Positions 15,664 to 23,904 of a stretch of DNA of 38,817 bases are shown piece after piece. The stretch lies in contig JAHEYU010000059.1 of NCBI GenBank assembly GCA_023251435.1, forward strand, positions 1 to 38,817, given 5' to 3'. A program made the translations under genes and the position numbers. The number at the start of each line of letters is the position of its first letter. Position 1 is the stretch's first letter. Under the pieces are notes generated by a model. The model was not told the origin of the DNA. It saw only the letters and a program-made list of their open reading frames with translations, and did not search any database. Origin of the DNA: Bacteroidota bacterium. Lineage in GTDB: Bacteria; Bacteroidota; Bacteroidia; Bacteroidales; Prolixibacteraceae.

Positions 15664-17484
15664 ATGAAAGATTTTTTTAAGATTTTAAAACGCTTTATCT
15701 CCCCATATAAAAAGCAGTTAATTCTTAATTTTCTGTTCAACCTGCTCTCTGCACTCTTTACAGGTTTTTCGGTAATGTTGATGATTCCTATTCTTGACAT
15801 TATATTCGACACAGCAAAAAATGTCCCAGATTTGCTTCCGTGGGCGATATCGAAAGACGTTATTTACAACAATGCTTCCTACTACATTACAATATTCAAA
15901 AATGAAAACGGTGCTGGATTTACCCTTTTATTTGTTGGATTTTTCGTGATTTTAGCCACCTTACTTAAAGTTGGATTCTATTATCTTGGTGCTTTTCAGT
16001 CTATTACCATTCGGAATGGTGTAGTGAAAGATATGCGTGAGCAGATATACAGCAAAATTCTCAAATTGGCACTCCCATTCTTTTCAGAAGAACGTAAAGG
16101 CGATATTATTTCGCGTATCACCGGCGATGTTACCGAAGTTGAAAACTCCATCATGTCGTCGCTTGATATGTTTATAAAAAATCCCATTATTATCATTGTA
16201 TTACTCTTTTGGATGCTGGTTGTGAGCCCGAGTATGACTCTGTTTATTATTCTCGTATTGCCGGTTGCCGGTTTTATTATTGGCCGCGTAGGCAAATCAC
16301 TCAAAAAAGTATCGCGCGAAGGGCAGGATAAAATGGGCGAAATACTCACAGTTGTAGAAGAAACCCTGGGTGGATTGCGCATCATCAAAGCTTTCAATGC
16401 CGAAAGAAAAATGAACGCCCGTTTTTACTCCGAACTTCACGATTACAAAACAATTATGAACCGGCTGATGCGTCGCCGCGAACTGGCACACCCGCTAAGC
16501 GAGTTGCTCGGAACTATCGTGATTATCATTGTGGTATGGTACGGAGGAACACTCATTTTAGGCAAAAACAGTGAGTTATCCGCGACCGAATTTATAGCCT
16601 ATATCGCCATTTTCTACCAGATCATTAATCCGGCTAAAGCATTTACAACTGCGCTCTACTCTATTCAGAAAGGTTTGGCATCAATGGATCGTATTGACAA
16701 AATACTAATGGCCGATGTTACCATTCCTGAAGCAACCAACGCGCAAATTGTCAGCACTTTGAAGGATTCAATTGAATACCGAAACGTAAGCTTTTCGTAC
16801 GAAGAAAAAATTGTTCTAAACAAGGTTTCGCTTCAAATTCCGAAGGGAAAAACCATTGCGCTGGTTGGTCAATCGGGAAGCGGGAAAACAACTTTTGTCG
16901 ATCTTTTGCCTCGTTTCTACGATGTGAAAGAAGGCCAGATTTTAATTGATGGTGTTGACATCCGTCACCTGAAATTACACGATCTCCGCGATTTGATGGG
17001 AAATGTGAATCAGGAAGCCATACTATTTAACGACACCATTTACAACAATATCGCTTTTGGAGTTGAAAATACTTCAATGCCCGAAGTAATTGCAGCCGCC
17101 AAAGTAGCGAATGCCCACGATTTTATCATTGAAACTGAACATGGTTACGACACCATAATCGGAGACCGGGGAAGCAAACTTTCGGGAGGGCAAAGGCAGC
17201 GGCTGAGCATTGCCCGTGCGATCCTGAAAAATCCGCCTATCCTGATCCTAGACGAAGCCACTTCTGCCCTCGACACCGAATCTGAACGCCTTGTGCAGGA
17301 TGCTTTGGAAAACCTGATGAAAAACCGCACTTCGGTGGTAATTGCACATCGTTTATCAACCGTGCGAAATGCCGATTTGATTTGCGTTTTCCACGAAGGC
17401 GAAATTGTTGAACGCGGAACCCACGACGAACTGATTGAACTTGATGGACGTTACAAAAGACTGCACAGCATGCAAATGTTTTAA
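15664..17484 (+). CDS. ABC exporter, transmembrane-ATPase fusion (MsbA-like)
   Basis: A 606-residue half-transporter. Six membrane helices lie in residues about 20-330, followed by an ATPase domain with Walker A GQSGSGKTT near 402-410, signature LSGGQRQR near 506-513, Walker B ILILDEATSALD near 524-536 and an H-loop in VIAHRLSTV. It works as a homodimer in the inner membrane. The order and sequence resemble the MsbA lipid A-core/phospholipid flippase branch, and Bacteroidota genomes typically carry such a gene. A different lipid or peptide substrate cannot be excluded. It follows purB by 70 nt without a visible terminator. Confidence 0.9.
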   Translation: MKDFFKILKRFISPYKKQLILNFLFNLLSALFTGFSVMLMIPILDIIFDTAKNVPDLLPWAISKDVIYNNASYYITIFKNENGAGFTLLFVGFFVILATLLKVGFYYLGAFQSITIRNGVVKDMREQIYSKILKLALPFFSEERKGDIISRITGDVTEVENSIMSSLDMFIKNPIIIIVLLFWMLVVSPSMTLFIILVLPVAGFIIGRVGKSLKKVSREGQDKMGEILTVVEETLGGLRIIKAFNAERKMNARFYSELHDYKTIMNRLMRRRELAHPLSELLGTIVIIIVVWYGGTLILGKNSELSATEFIAYIAIFYQIINPAKAFTTALYSIQKGLASMDRIDKILMADVTIPEATNAQIVSTLKDSIEYRNVSFSYEEKIVLNKVSLQIPKGKTIALVGQSGSGKTTFVDLLPRFYDVKEGQILIDGVDIRHLKLHDLRDLMGNVNQEAILFNDTIYNNIAFGVENTSMPEVIAAAKVANAHDFIIETEHGYDTIIGDRGSKLSGGQRQRLSIARAILKNPPILILDEATSALDTESERLVQDALENLMKNRTSVVIAHRLSTVRNADLICVFHEGEIVERGTHDELIELDGRYKRLHSMQMF

Positions 17485-17727
17485 AACGGGCATTTTACTG
17501 TTCTATTCTGCGCATCAAAAAAAATAAAATCATTTTCAATATTTTATTACATTTACCCCGCTCGAAAAGTCTTTGGACGATTAGAATTAGCGCGGTTTAC
17601 AGCAGTATTTGCCGGTTCATTTTATTTCATGAATCACATAGCCGAAACCTGTTGACGCCGTTTTAAATTATACCAGTGATTTTTTCAATCGAAATCTGGA
17701 GCAAAATATCTTTTTCGGGCAGTTAAA

Positions 17728-17760
17728 ATGAGTATGAATAATAAATTAACTTTTCCTTAA
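17728..17760 (+). promoter_or_regulatory. Short upstream ORF overlapping the speA start codon
   Basis: ATG at 17728 opens a 10-codon ORF (MSMNNKLTFP) whose TAA at 17758-17760 shares its last base with the speA ATG (TAATG). Ribosomes ending here could re-initiate at speA, or stalling at the final Pro-stop could alter speA expression. A weak -7-like TACATTTA at 17548-17555 would give a leader of about 200 nt. Confidence 0.35.
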
Positions 17761-19652
17761 TGAGAAAATGGCGCATTGAAGACTCTGCTGAACTCTACAA
17801 CATCAACGGGTGGGGTATCAACTTCTTTTCGATCAACGAAAAAGGTCATGTAACGGTAACACCTAAGAAAGACGGCATACAGGTCGATCTGCATGAATTG
17901 GTTGAAGAACTTCAGCTTCGGGATGTTTCAGCACCTATGTTGCTTCGTTTCCCCGACATTCTGGATAACCGGATTGAAAAAATGGCCAGTTGCTTTAAAA
18001 TTGCTGCCGAAGAGTACGATTACAAAGCACAAAACTTTATTATATACCCGATTAAGGTCAATCAAATGCGGCCTGTAGTTGAAGAAATTGTAAGTCACGG
18101 CAAAAAGTTCAATATCGGTCTGGAAGCAGGCTCAAAACCTGAATTGCATGCAGTTATAGCCATTAATACAGACAACGATTCGCTGATTATCTGTAACGGA
18201 TACAAAGACGAAGACTACATCGAACTGGCTCTTTTGGCTCAAAAAATGGGTCGCCGCATTTACCTTGTGGTTGAAAAACTCAACGAATTAAAACTAATTA
18301 TCAAGATAGCCAATCGCCTGAAAGTCAAACCAAACCTCGGAATACGTATTAAACTGGCCAGCTCCGGAAGTGGTAAATGGGAAGATTCGGGGGGCGATGC
18401 CAGCAAGTTCGGTTTAACTTCAAGTGAACTGCTCGAAGCCCTTGATATTCTGGAAAAAAAAGACATGAAAGACTGTCTGAAACTGGTTCATTTCCACATT
18501 GGAAGCCAGGTTACCAAAATACGACGCATAAAAATTGCCATGCGCGAAGCTTCTCAATTCTATGTGCAGCTTTACCTGAAAGGATTCAACGTCGAGTTTG
18601 TTGATATTGGCGGCGGATTAGGAGTTGACTACGACGGAACGCGCTCATCGAGCAGCGAAAGCAGTGTCAATTACAGCATTCAGGAATATGTGAACGACGC
18701 CATTGCAACCATGGTCGATGCCAGCGACAAAAACAACATTCCGCACCCCAATGTTATCACAGAATCAGGTCGTTCACTCACTGCTCATCATTCGGTTTTG
18801 GTTTTTGAAGTACTCGAAGCCACTACCCTGCCAACAATGGGTGAAGACGAGGAGTCGAAAGAAGATGACCATGAACTGGTTCGCGAATTGTTCTCTTTAT
18901 GGGAACAGATCAATCAGTCGCGGATGCTCGAAACCTGGCACGATGCCCAGCAAATACGCGAAGAAGCGCTCGATTTATTCAGCCTTGGAATGCTCGACCT
19001 GAAGACCCGTGCTCAAATCGAACGCCTGTTCTGGTCGATTACCAAAGAAATTCACCAGATGACCAGCGAACTGAAACACATTCCGGAAGAACTTTTGTAT
19101 TTACCCAAATTACTGTCGGATAAATACTTCTGCAACTTTTCCCTGTTTCAGTCATTACCCGATTCATGGGCCATCGATCAGATTTTCCCGATTATTCCGA
19201 TTCAGCGACTCGACGAAAAACCAGATCGCTCGGCAACATTACAGGATATTACCTGCGATTCGGACGGAAAAATCGACAACTTCATTTCAACCCGCAATTT
19301 CTCGTATTACCTGCCGGTTCACTCACTAAAATCGAAAGAACCATACTATATCGGTGTATTTTTAGTAGGCGCTTATCAGGAAATTTTGGGCGACTTGCAC
19401 AATCTGTTTGGCGATACCAACGCAGTTCACATTTCAGTAAACGACAAAGGCTACAGCATCGACCAGATTATTGATGGTGAAACAGTTGCAGAAGTTCTCG
19501 ACTACGTGCAATACAATGCAAAAAAACTGGTCCGCACGGTGGAAACCTGGGTAACTTCGTCGGTAAAATCAGGAATTATTACAGCCGAAGAAGGAAAAGA
19601 ATTTTTATCAAACTATCGATCAGGTCTGTACGGTTATACTTATCTGGAATAA
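17760..19652 (+). CDS. speA: Biosynthetic arginine decarboxylase
   Basis: Decarboxylates L-arginine to agmatine, the first step of the agmatine route to putrescine and spermidine, using PLP. At 630 residues it has the size of the SpeA family (fold III). The PLP lysine is probably Lys99 in IYPIKVNQ. HFHIGSQ is at 244-250, the phosphate-binding glycines at 284-286 (DIGGGLGVDYDG) and the catalytic Cys499 in TCDSDGKI. A helical insertion at about 360-450 is typical for the family. The ATG at 17760 matches the usual N-terminus (MRKWRIEDSAELYNINGWG). No other polyamine genes are next to it. Confidence 0.96.
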   Translation: MRKWRIEDSAELYNINGWGINFFSINEKGHVTVTPKKDGIQVDLHELVEELQLRDVSAPMLLRFPDILDNRIEKMASCFKIAAEEYDYKAQNFIIYPIKVNQMRPVVEEIVSHGKKFNIGLEAGSKPELHAVIAINTDNDSLIICNGYKDEDYIELALLAQKMGRRIYLVVEKLNELKLIIKIANRLKVKPNLGIRIKLASSGSGKWEDSGGDASKFGLTSSELLEALDILEKKDMKDCLKLVHFHIGSQVTKIRRIKIAMREASQFYVQLYLKGFNVEFVDIGGGLGVDYDGTRSSSSESSVNYSIQEYVNDAIATMVDASDKNNIPHPNVITESGRSLTAHHSVLVFEVLEATTLPTMGEDEESKEDDHELVRELFSLWEQINQSRMLETWHDAQQIREEALDLFSLGMLDLKTRAQIERLFWSITKEIHQMTSELKHIPEELLYLPKLLSDKYFCNFSLFQSLPDSWAIDQIFPIIPIQRLDEKPDRSATLQDITCDSDGKIDNFISTRNFSYYLPVHSLKSKEPYYIGVFLVGAYQEILGDLHNLFGDTNAVHISVNDKGYSIDQIIDGETVAEVLDYVQYNAKKLVRTVETWVTSSVKSGIITAEEGKEFLSNYRSGLYGYTYLE

Positions 19653-19676
19653 GATTTATAAACTTATATTTCACTG

Positions 19677-19714
19677 AAATGCAAATACTTCGAATGAGGT
19701 ATTTGCATTTTTTG
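19677..19714. terminator. Shared terminator between speA and the convergent MFS gene
   Basis: Arms 19677-19688 and 19699-19710 are perfect 12-bp complements with a 10-nt loop and an A-run/T-run on either side. It serves speA on the plus strand and, reading the other way, the MFS gene ending at 19721. Confidence 0.85.
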
Positions 19715-19720
19715 TTTGGG

Positions 19721-20911
19721 TCAGGATCGATCGACTTTCGTATTCAAAACTCTCATCATTCCTGCAATCACACCAAACATCACCATCGCCACAACGGCAC
19801 CGGCAATAAACGAACCCTGCAGGCTTCCGATTGCATAAAATACGCCAATCAGCAATGGACCAACGGTTTGACCGATGCGTAGAACCATGCTGCTTACTGA
19901 CATAAATGCTGCACGCTCTTTGATGGATGCAAATCCGACCAGCAGATTCTGTATCGAAGGAATCAACAAACCATGTCCGAGTCCAAAAACCATGACTGAC
20001 AGTACCACTTGAATCCAGCTATGACTAATCAGCAGCGAAAGCATGGAAACAAAATAAAAACCCGCGCCAAAAAGCAAAATAGTTTTGGGGTTAAACCGTT
20101 TATTGATTCGACCTAATTGCGAAGAAGTAGCCGCGGTAACCAAGGACATCACCGACATTATCAATCCAATATGAACGGATGAAGCATGCAATCTCTCTGA
20201 AAGCAAAATCGGGAAATAAGTGAGATATGCTCCGTAAAGCAGCACAAAAACAAGCATATTTACCAGAAACAGTCCCCAAACACTTCGCTGATTGATATTT
20301 TTCCAGATACGCTTAAAATATTCGCCAATCCCCTGATGATCTTTAGGTTCAGGATTATTCAGTCCAAAAATTACGAAAATACCGAGAGGAATGGCCAGTA
20401 GAGGCAGGTAGAAAATATATTGCCAGCCAAATACTGCGATAAATCCGCCCAATGCCGGATAGGCCGCAGTGCCAATACTTAAAATACTGGCATTGTATCC
20501 CATCAGCGCTGTTCGTTTTTCGCCTGAATACAAATCGCCAATCAGGGTAATGTTGATGCTCGAAAGTCCGGCAGCCCCAATTCCTTCAATAAAAAGAAAA
20601 AGAAGTAACGAATTGAAATCGCGCATAAAAGAACACAAAAAACCGGCAATTCCAAAGATAAAAAGAGAGGGTACCAATACCAGCTTGCGACCAAAACGAT
20701 CGGCCAGAATTCCGGATACCGGAGTTAAAAATATGCCGGGAAGTGTGAAAGCAGCAATCAGCCATCCCACTTGTTGCGTGGAGATTCCAAAATATTTTAT
20801 GATTCCGGGGAAAGCCGGGGTAATACTTGCAATACCCATTACGGCAATGAGCGTAACACCGAAAATGATGATCATGTTTTTTTCGATGCCGGGCGAGCCA
20901 GGTTTTGACAT
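19721..20911 (-). CDS. MFS transporter (DHA1-like exporter)
   Basis: A 396-residue inner-membrane protein with about 12 hydrophobic segments in two halves. The MFS motif A appears as GILADRFGRKLVLVPS at about 61-76, between helices 2 and 3. The motif-C region in helix 5 is represented by SIGTAAYPALGGFIA near 145-160. These mark the proton-driven DHA1 drug/metabolite exporters; the substrate is unknown. It is last in the minus-strand order sigma factor, anti-sigma-like, Spy-like, MFS, 42 nt after the Spy-like gene, so it may be a member of that ECF operon. Confidence 0.85.
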   Translation of the reverse strand: MSKPGSPGIEKNMIIIFGVTLIAVMGIASITPAFPGIIKYFGISTQQVGWLIAAFTLPGIFLTPVSGILADRFGRKLVLVPSLFIFGIAGFLCSFMRDFNSLLLFLFIEGIGAAGLSSINITLIGDLYSGEKRTALMGYNASILSIGTAAYPALGGFIAVFGWQYIFYLPLLAIPLGIFVIFGLNNPEPKDHQGIGEYFKRIWKNINQRSVWGLFLVNMLVFVLLYGAYLTYFPILLSERLHASSVHIGLIMSVMSLVTAATSSQLGRINKRFNPKTILLFGAGFYFVSMLSLLISHSWIQVVLSVMVFGLGHGLLIPSIQNLLVGFASIKERAAFMSVSSMVLRIGQTVGPLLIGVFYAIGSLQGSFIAGAVVAMVMFGVIAGMMRVLNTKVDRS

Positions 20912-20953
20912 AGTTTTAGCGAATTGAAGTATTAGAGTTGCTAAAGTAATAAA

Positions 20954-21409
20954 TTACCTGCTCATCATCCTTCGTTTCATTTCCTGCAGCACTTTTTTGC
21001 GCAATTCGGCTTCGGTTTGATATAGTTTGATGATTTGCTGCGGCGAAAGTACTGTGCGGAATTCACGATAATACTTTTCGCGTATATGAATCAGTTTCTT
21101 TGATGTTTCCAGCTGATTAACTATCAAACGATCAGCTTCTTCAAACGATAAACTATCGGCCTCCACCTTCATCAGTCTGGCCATATTCCTTATATCAATT
21201 CCTGAAACTTCCTGCTCGTATCTCAAATAAATCGGGCGAAACTGCTCAAAAGTTTTCTGATCAAGATGTAATTGAAACCTGATTTCACGCAACTTCGCCT
21301 GTTCCATTCGCTGCCGAATTACAGGGAAACGATCGGGATTTTGAGATTCAGCAATAAATCCTGTAAAAAGAATCAAAAAAATCAGTAGTATTGAAAATAT
21401 AGTCTTCAT
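20954..21409 (-). CDS. Spy/CpxP-like periplasmic protein
   Basis: A 151-residue protein with a signal peptide (about 1-22, cleavage near AESQ) and an otherwise helical, highly charged body rich in Arg, Glu and Gln. Two LTxxQ-like segments are visible: LHLDQKTFEQFRPIYLRYE near 47-65 and LSPQQIIKLYQTE near 121-133. These place it with the Spy/CpxP/ZraP group of periplasmic chaperones or metal sensors. It follows an ECF sigma factor and a membrane protein, so it may be the periplasmic sensor or effector of that system. Family assignment is by pattern only. Confidence 0.6.
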   Translation of the reverse strand: MKTIFSILLIFLILFTGFIAESQNPDRFPVIRQRMEQAKLREIRFQLHLDQKTFEQFRPIYLRYEQEVSGIDIRNMARLMKVEADSLSFEEADRLIVNQLETSKKLIHIREKYYREFRTVLSPQQIIKLYQTEAELRKKVLQEMKRRMMSR

Positions 21410-21428
21410 AAATATCTATCATAAAAGG

Positions 21429-21911
21429 TTATTGCACAGCTTCTTCGATAAACAAATCAGCTTTAAACATGGCTGCCAGTTGCATTAGTTCTTCGTCTGA
21501 AAGATCGACCAAAATATCATTCATATCTTCATCAGTTTTAGATTGAGAATCAGCCTCTTCTGCGACACTCTTTTTCACTGATTCGGCAACCGGTAATTCA
21601 GCAATTTGCTGTTTTTGTTCTAAAACAACTATAGTGTCGGGTTGATTATCCTGCACAACCAACACTTTTTCAGCATTTTCACCGTCCGGAATTAGGTATC
21701 CAAGAAAAACAATTACTGCAATTGATGCGGCAACAGCAACCGATCGCCAAATCATGATACGTCTTTCTCTGGTTTTCTTTCGTTGTCTGGCAACATTTAG
21801 CGCTTTATCCGAAAATCTTTCAAAAAAGTCAACAGGTTCGCGATAAGGTAGCTTTTTACCGATTTCCCTGAATTCGTCAATTGGTTCAATATCTCTGTTT
21901 TTTATTGTCAT
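21429..21911 (-). CDS. Single-span membrane protein, probable anti-sigma factor
   Basis: A 160-residue protein with a charged cytoplasmic N-terminus (1-50, PYREPVDFFERFSDKAL), one membrane helix at about 52-72 (WRSVAVAASIAVIVFLGYLI) and an acidic periplasmic tail ending LSDEELMQLAAMFKADLF. No zinc-binding HxxxCxxC motif is present, so it is not a classic ZAS anti-sigma factor. Position (11 nt after the ECF sigma gene) and topology suggest that it holds the sigma factor at the membrane. No known domain was recognised; the role is inferred from context. Confidence 0.55.
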   Translation of the reverse strand: MTIKNRDIEPIDEFREIGKKLPYREPVDFFERFSDKALNVARQRKKTRERRIMIWRSVAVAASIAVIVFLGYLIPDGENAEKVLVVQDNQPDTIVVLEQKQQIAELPVAESVKKSVAEEADSQSKTDEDMNDILVDLSDEELMQLAAMFKADLFIEEAVQ

Positions 21912-21922
21912 AAATACATCTT

Positions 21923-22471
21923 TTATGCATTTTCAATCAAATATTGTTTAATTTTTTCAGCCGCATAATGGTAATTCGTCTTTAGCGTATTGACCGAAGA
22001 GTCCAGAATCTGACCAATTTCATCGTAGCTCAATTCGTCGTAATAGCGCAGATTAAATACCACCCGCTGTTTCTCCGGAAGCCTCAAAATAGCTTGCTGA
22101 AACTTAACCAACATTGTTTCGCTGCTCTCATTATCGTTTTCTGAAAGGCTTCCCAGCATTTTATCGGCAATAAATTCTGCATTTTTCAGCCAGTTTTTAT
22201 TTTTCCTGAAATGTTTGGTGCACTCATTGGTTGCAATGCGGTAAAGCCAGGTAAAAAGCCGGCTTTCTCCCTTAAATGAGTCAGCAAACCGATAAACATT
22301 GATAAACGTCTCTTGCAAAATATCTTCGGCATCATCGTGCGACACCACCAACCTTCGGATGTGCCAGTACAATGGTTTCTGATAAGTTTCCACCAGTCGT
22401 AAGAAACCCTTATCCCTGGTGACCGGATCTTTTATCAAAGAAAACAGATATGCGTCAGTAGTCTCGTTCAT
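21923..22471 (-). CDS. ECF-type RNA polymerase sigma factor
   Basis: A 182-residue sigma-70 family protein with only regions 2 and 4. Region 2 covers about 24-95, with DAEDILQETFINVYRF (the -10/core-binding helix) and FTWLYRIATNECTKHFRK. Region 4 covers about 125-178, with LPEKQRVVFNLRYYDELSYDEIGQIL followed by the recognition helix. No extra domain is present. It is first in a minus-strand operon with an anti-sigma-like protein, a Spy-like protein and possibly an MFS exporter, which suggests an envelope-stress or metal response. It diverges from a lipoprotein gene 191 nt away. Confidence 0.93.
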   Translation of the reverse strand: MNETTDAYLFSLIKDPVTRDKGFLRLVETYQKPLYWHIRRLVVSHDDAEDILQETFINVYRFADSFKGESRLFTWLYRIATNECTKHFRKNKNWLKNAEFIADKMLGSLSENDNESSETMLVKFQQAILRLPEKQRVVFNLRYYDELSYDEIGQILDSSVNTLKTNYHYAAEKIKQYLIENA

Positions 22472-22662
22472 TAATTGCTTTCAGTATTGACTGGTGATAT
22501 TTTGGATGTTAAAAGTAGCTGAAAGTTAAATCTGCTGAACTATTTTTTATGCGTTTACAATTTATTTCGTTTTGAATACAAAAAATTTTATCTGTAGATT
22601 TAACTTTTCAGAACCAGATGCTTCTTAAAGTTATACCAATTCACTTTTAAAAATATTGCCTT

Positions 22663-23490
22663 ATGAAACAATTACAAATGTTTATCGCTTTAAGCTTGTT
22701 GTTTATCGCATTCAATTCGTGCCAGAAAGACGAAACAGCTGCAACTTTCGACGAAATTTCTTTAAGCCAGCAGGAAACCCTCACCGAAGAAACCCTGTAT
22801 GAAATTGACATATTGGTTGATGAAGCGCTGGACTTAAATCTTGGTTTTCTCAAATCAGCAAACATGGCAAACATGCTATTTCTGGGCGATTGTCCGCTTG
22901 TTACATTCGACCGCAAAGCAACACCACAGGTTATGACGATCGATTTTGGAACCGGATGCTCAGGAAAAGACGGAAAAACCCGTTCAGGAAAAATCATTGT
23001 AACTTCCACTGCTTTTAATGTTTTTCCTTCGGTTCGGAGCAAATCGTTCGAAAATTTCATGGTTGAAGGAAAAAAGATTTCAGGAAGCGTAACCAAATCG
23101 ATTTCGAAAGATCAGGAAAACAACATTAGAACCGCTGTCGTTCAGGAAAACATTACCATTACTTTTCCTAATGCAGAAGGAACTGCAACCAGAGTTGCCA
23201 ATATGACCCGCCAGTACATGCGCAGCGCGTTGGCAAATCCAGCCGATAATCAGGTTGTAAGTTGGGGAACTGTTGAATTTACCCGCATATCGGGAGTTAA
23301 AGTAACCAAAACAATTGCTGCCGAAAAACCGCTGGTTTACAAAGCTGCCTGTCGCCACATTGTTAGCGGAGTGGTTTCGTTTAAAAACAGCGAAAATAAA
23401 AGCTGGAAAATTGATTACGGAACCGGCGTATGCGATAACATTGCAACCCTGACAATTGGCGATAAAACCAAAGAAATAAAAATCAGGTAG
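22663..23490 (+). CDS. Putative lipoprotein of unknown function
   Basis: A 275-residue protein with a lipoprotein signal (MKQLQMFIALSLLFIAFNSC, Cys20 as probable acylation site). The body contains two similar elements, IDFGTGCSGKDGKTRSGKI at about 87-105 and IDYGTGVCDNIATLTIGDK at about 250-268, suggesting an internal duplication of a beta-rich unit. Four body cysteines (near 76, 93, 228 and 257) could pair. I recognise no family beyond Bacteroidota lipoproteins with this repeated pattern. It is divergent from the ECF sigma operon and ends at a strong terminator; regulation by that sigma factor is possible but not shown. Confidence 0.75.
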   Translation: MKQLQMFIALSLLFIAFNSCQKDETAATFDEISLSQQETLTEETLYEIDILVDEALDLNLGFLKSANMANMLFLGDCPLVTFDRKATPQVMTIDFGTGCSGKDGKTRSGKIIVTSTAFNVFPSVRSKSFENFMVEGKKISGSVTKSISKDQENNIRTAVVQENITITFPNAEGTATRVANMTRQYMRSALANPADNQVVSWGTVEFTRISGVKVTKTIAAEKPLVYKAACRHIVSGVVSFKNSENKSWKIDYGTGVCDNIATLTIGDKTKEIKIR

Positions 23491-23510
23491 TTTTCATTTC
23501 TTTATCAAAC

Positions 23511-23550
23511 AGAAAATGCCATCCAAGAAAAGGATGGCATTTTCTGTTTT
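23511..23550 (+). terminator. Terminator after the lipoprotein gene
   Basis: Arms 23511-23524 and 23532-23545 are perfect 14-bp complements around a 7-nt loop, with T-rich sequence in the 3' arm and after it. Confidence 0.88.
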
Positions 23551-23731
23551 CGGGAACCATCTTTAATGCTTTCTTTATATGAAGAATTAGACGATTTTCA
23601 GAAAAATACTTTTCACTTTATCAGGTTGATTATGAAAAAGTCAGGCCAAAAGATATACTGAAATACCCCTTTTTATTCAGATTTTTTAATTGATGACCTT
23701 TTTTTTCTCTAGGTTCTGAAAAACTAATTAC

Positions 23732-23739
23732 TATATTTG
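23732..23739 (+). promoter_or_regulatory. Probable promoter -7 box of tRNA-Trp
   Basis: TATATTTG is an exact TAnnTTTG match whose last base is 17 nt before the tRNA 5' end, a suitable place for a short 5' leader removed by RNase P. No clear -33 element. Confidence 0.5.
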
Positions 23740-23755
23740 CACTCGCAAAACGGAT

Positions 23756-23828
23756 ACGGGTGTAGCTCAGTTGGTAGAGCATCGGTCTCCAAAACCGAGT
23801 GTCGGGCGTTCGAGTCGCTCCTCCCGTG
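23756..23828 (+). tRNA. tRNA-Trp (anticodon CCA)
   Basis: A complete 73-nt cloverleaf: acceptor ACGGGTG with CTCCCGT, D-arm from GCTC to GAGC, anticodon stem TCGGT/ACCGA with loop CTCCAAA, variable GTGTC, T-stem GGGCG/CGCTC with loop TTCGAGT, discriminator G. The CCA tail is not encoded. Positions 6 and 67 are both T, giving a U-U mismatch in the acceptor stem, and the T-stem has one G-U pair. The gene is alone, followed 2 nt later by a terminator. Confidence 0.95.
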
Positions 23829-23829
23829 C

Positions 23830-23858
23830 AAAAGCTGCTCTTTCGGGCAGCTTTTTTT
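23830..23858 (+). terminator. Terminator of tRNA-Trp
   Basis: 23830-23838 pairs with 23847-23855 (AAAAGCTGC/GCAGCTTTT), with further pairing inside, and is followed by a T-run. It starts 2 nt after the tRNA discriminator base. Confidence 0.85.
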
Positions 23859-23879
23859 GTTTTAAGAAAAGTCTTTGGT

Positions 23880-23903
23880 AACTTGAACCCAAATTCAAAC
23901 AGA
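23880..23903 (+). repeat. AAC tract with 6-nt spacing before lutA
   Basis: AAC triplets begin at 23880, 23886 and 23898, with AAT at 23892, a 6-nt period. The tract ends in AACAGA one base before the lutA ATG. It resembles the tracts before cvfB and topB but is the most degenerate of the three. Confidence 0.4.
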
Positions 23904-23904
23904 A

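Noticed and set aside
17485-17759. Riboswitch in the speA leader
   Set aside because: No known aptamer pattern recognised in 275 nt; only the short upstream ORF stands out.
23756-23858. tRNA-Trp as integration site of a mobile element
   Set aside because: No integrase gene and no duplicated tRNA 3' end was seen downstream.
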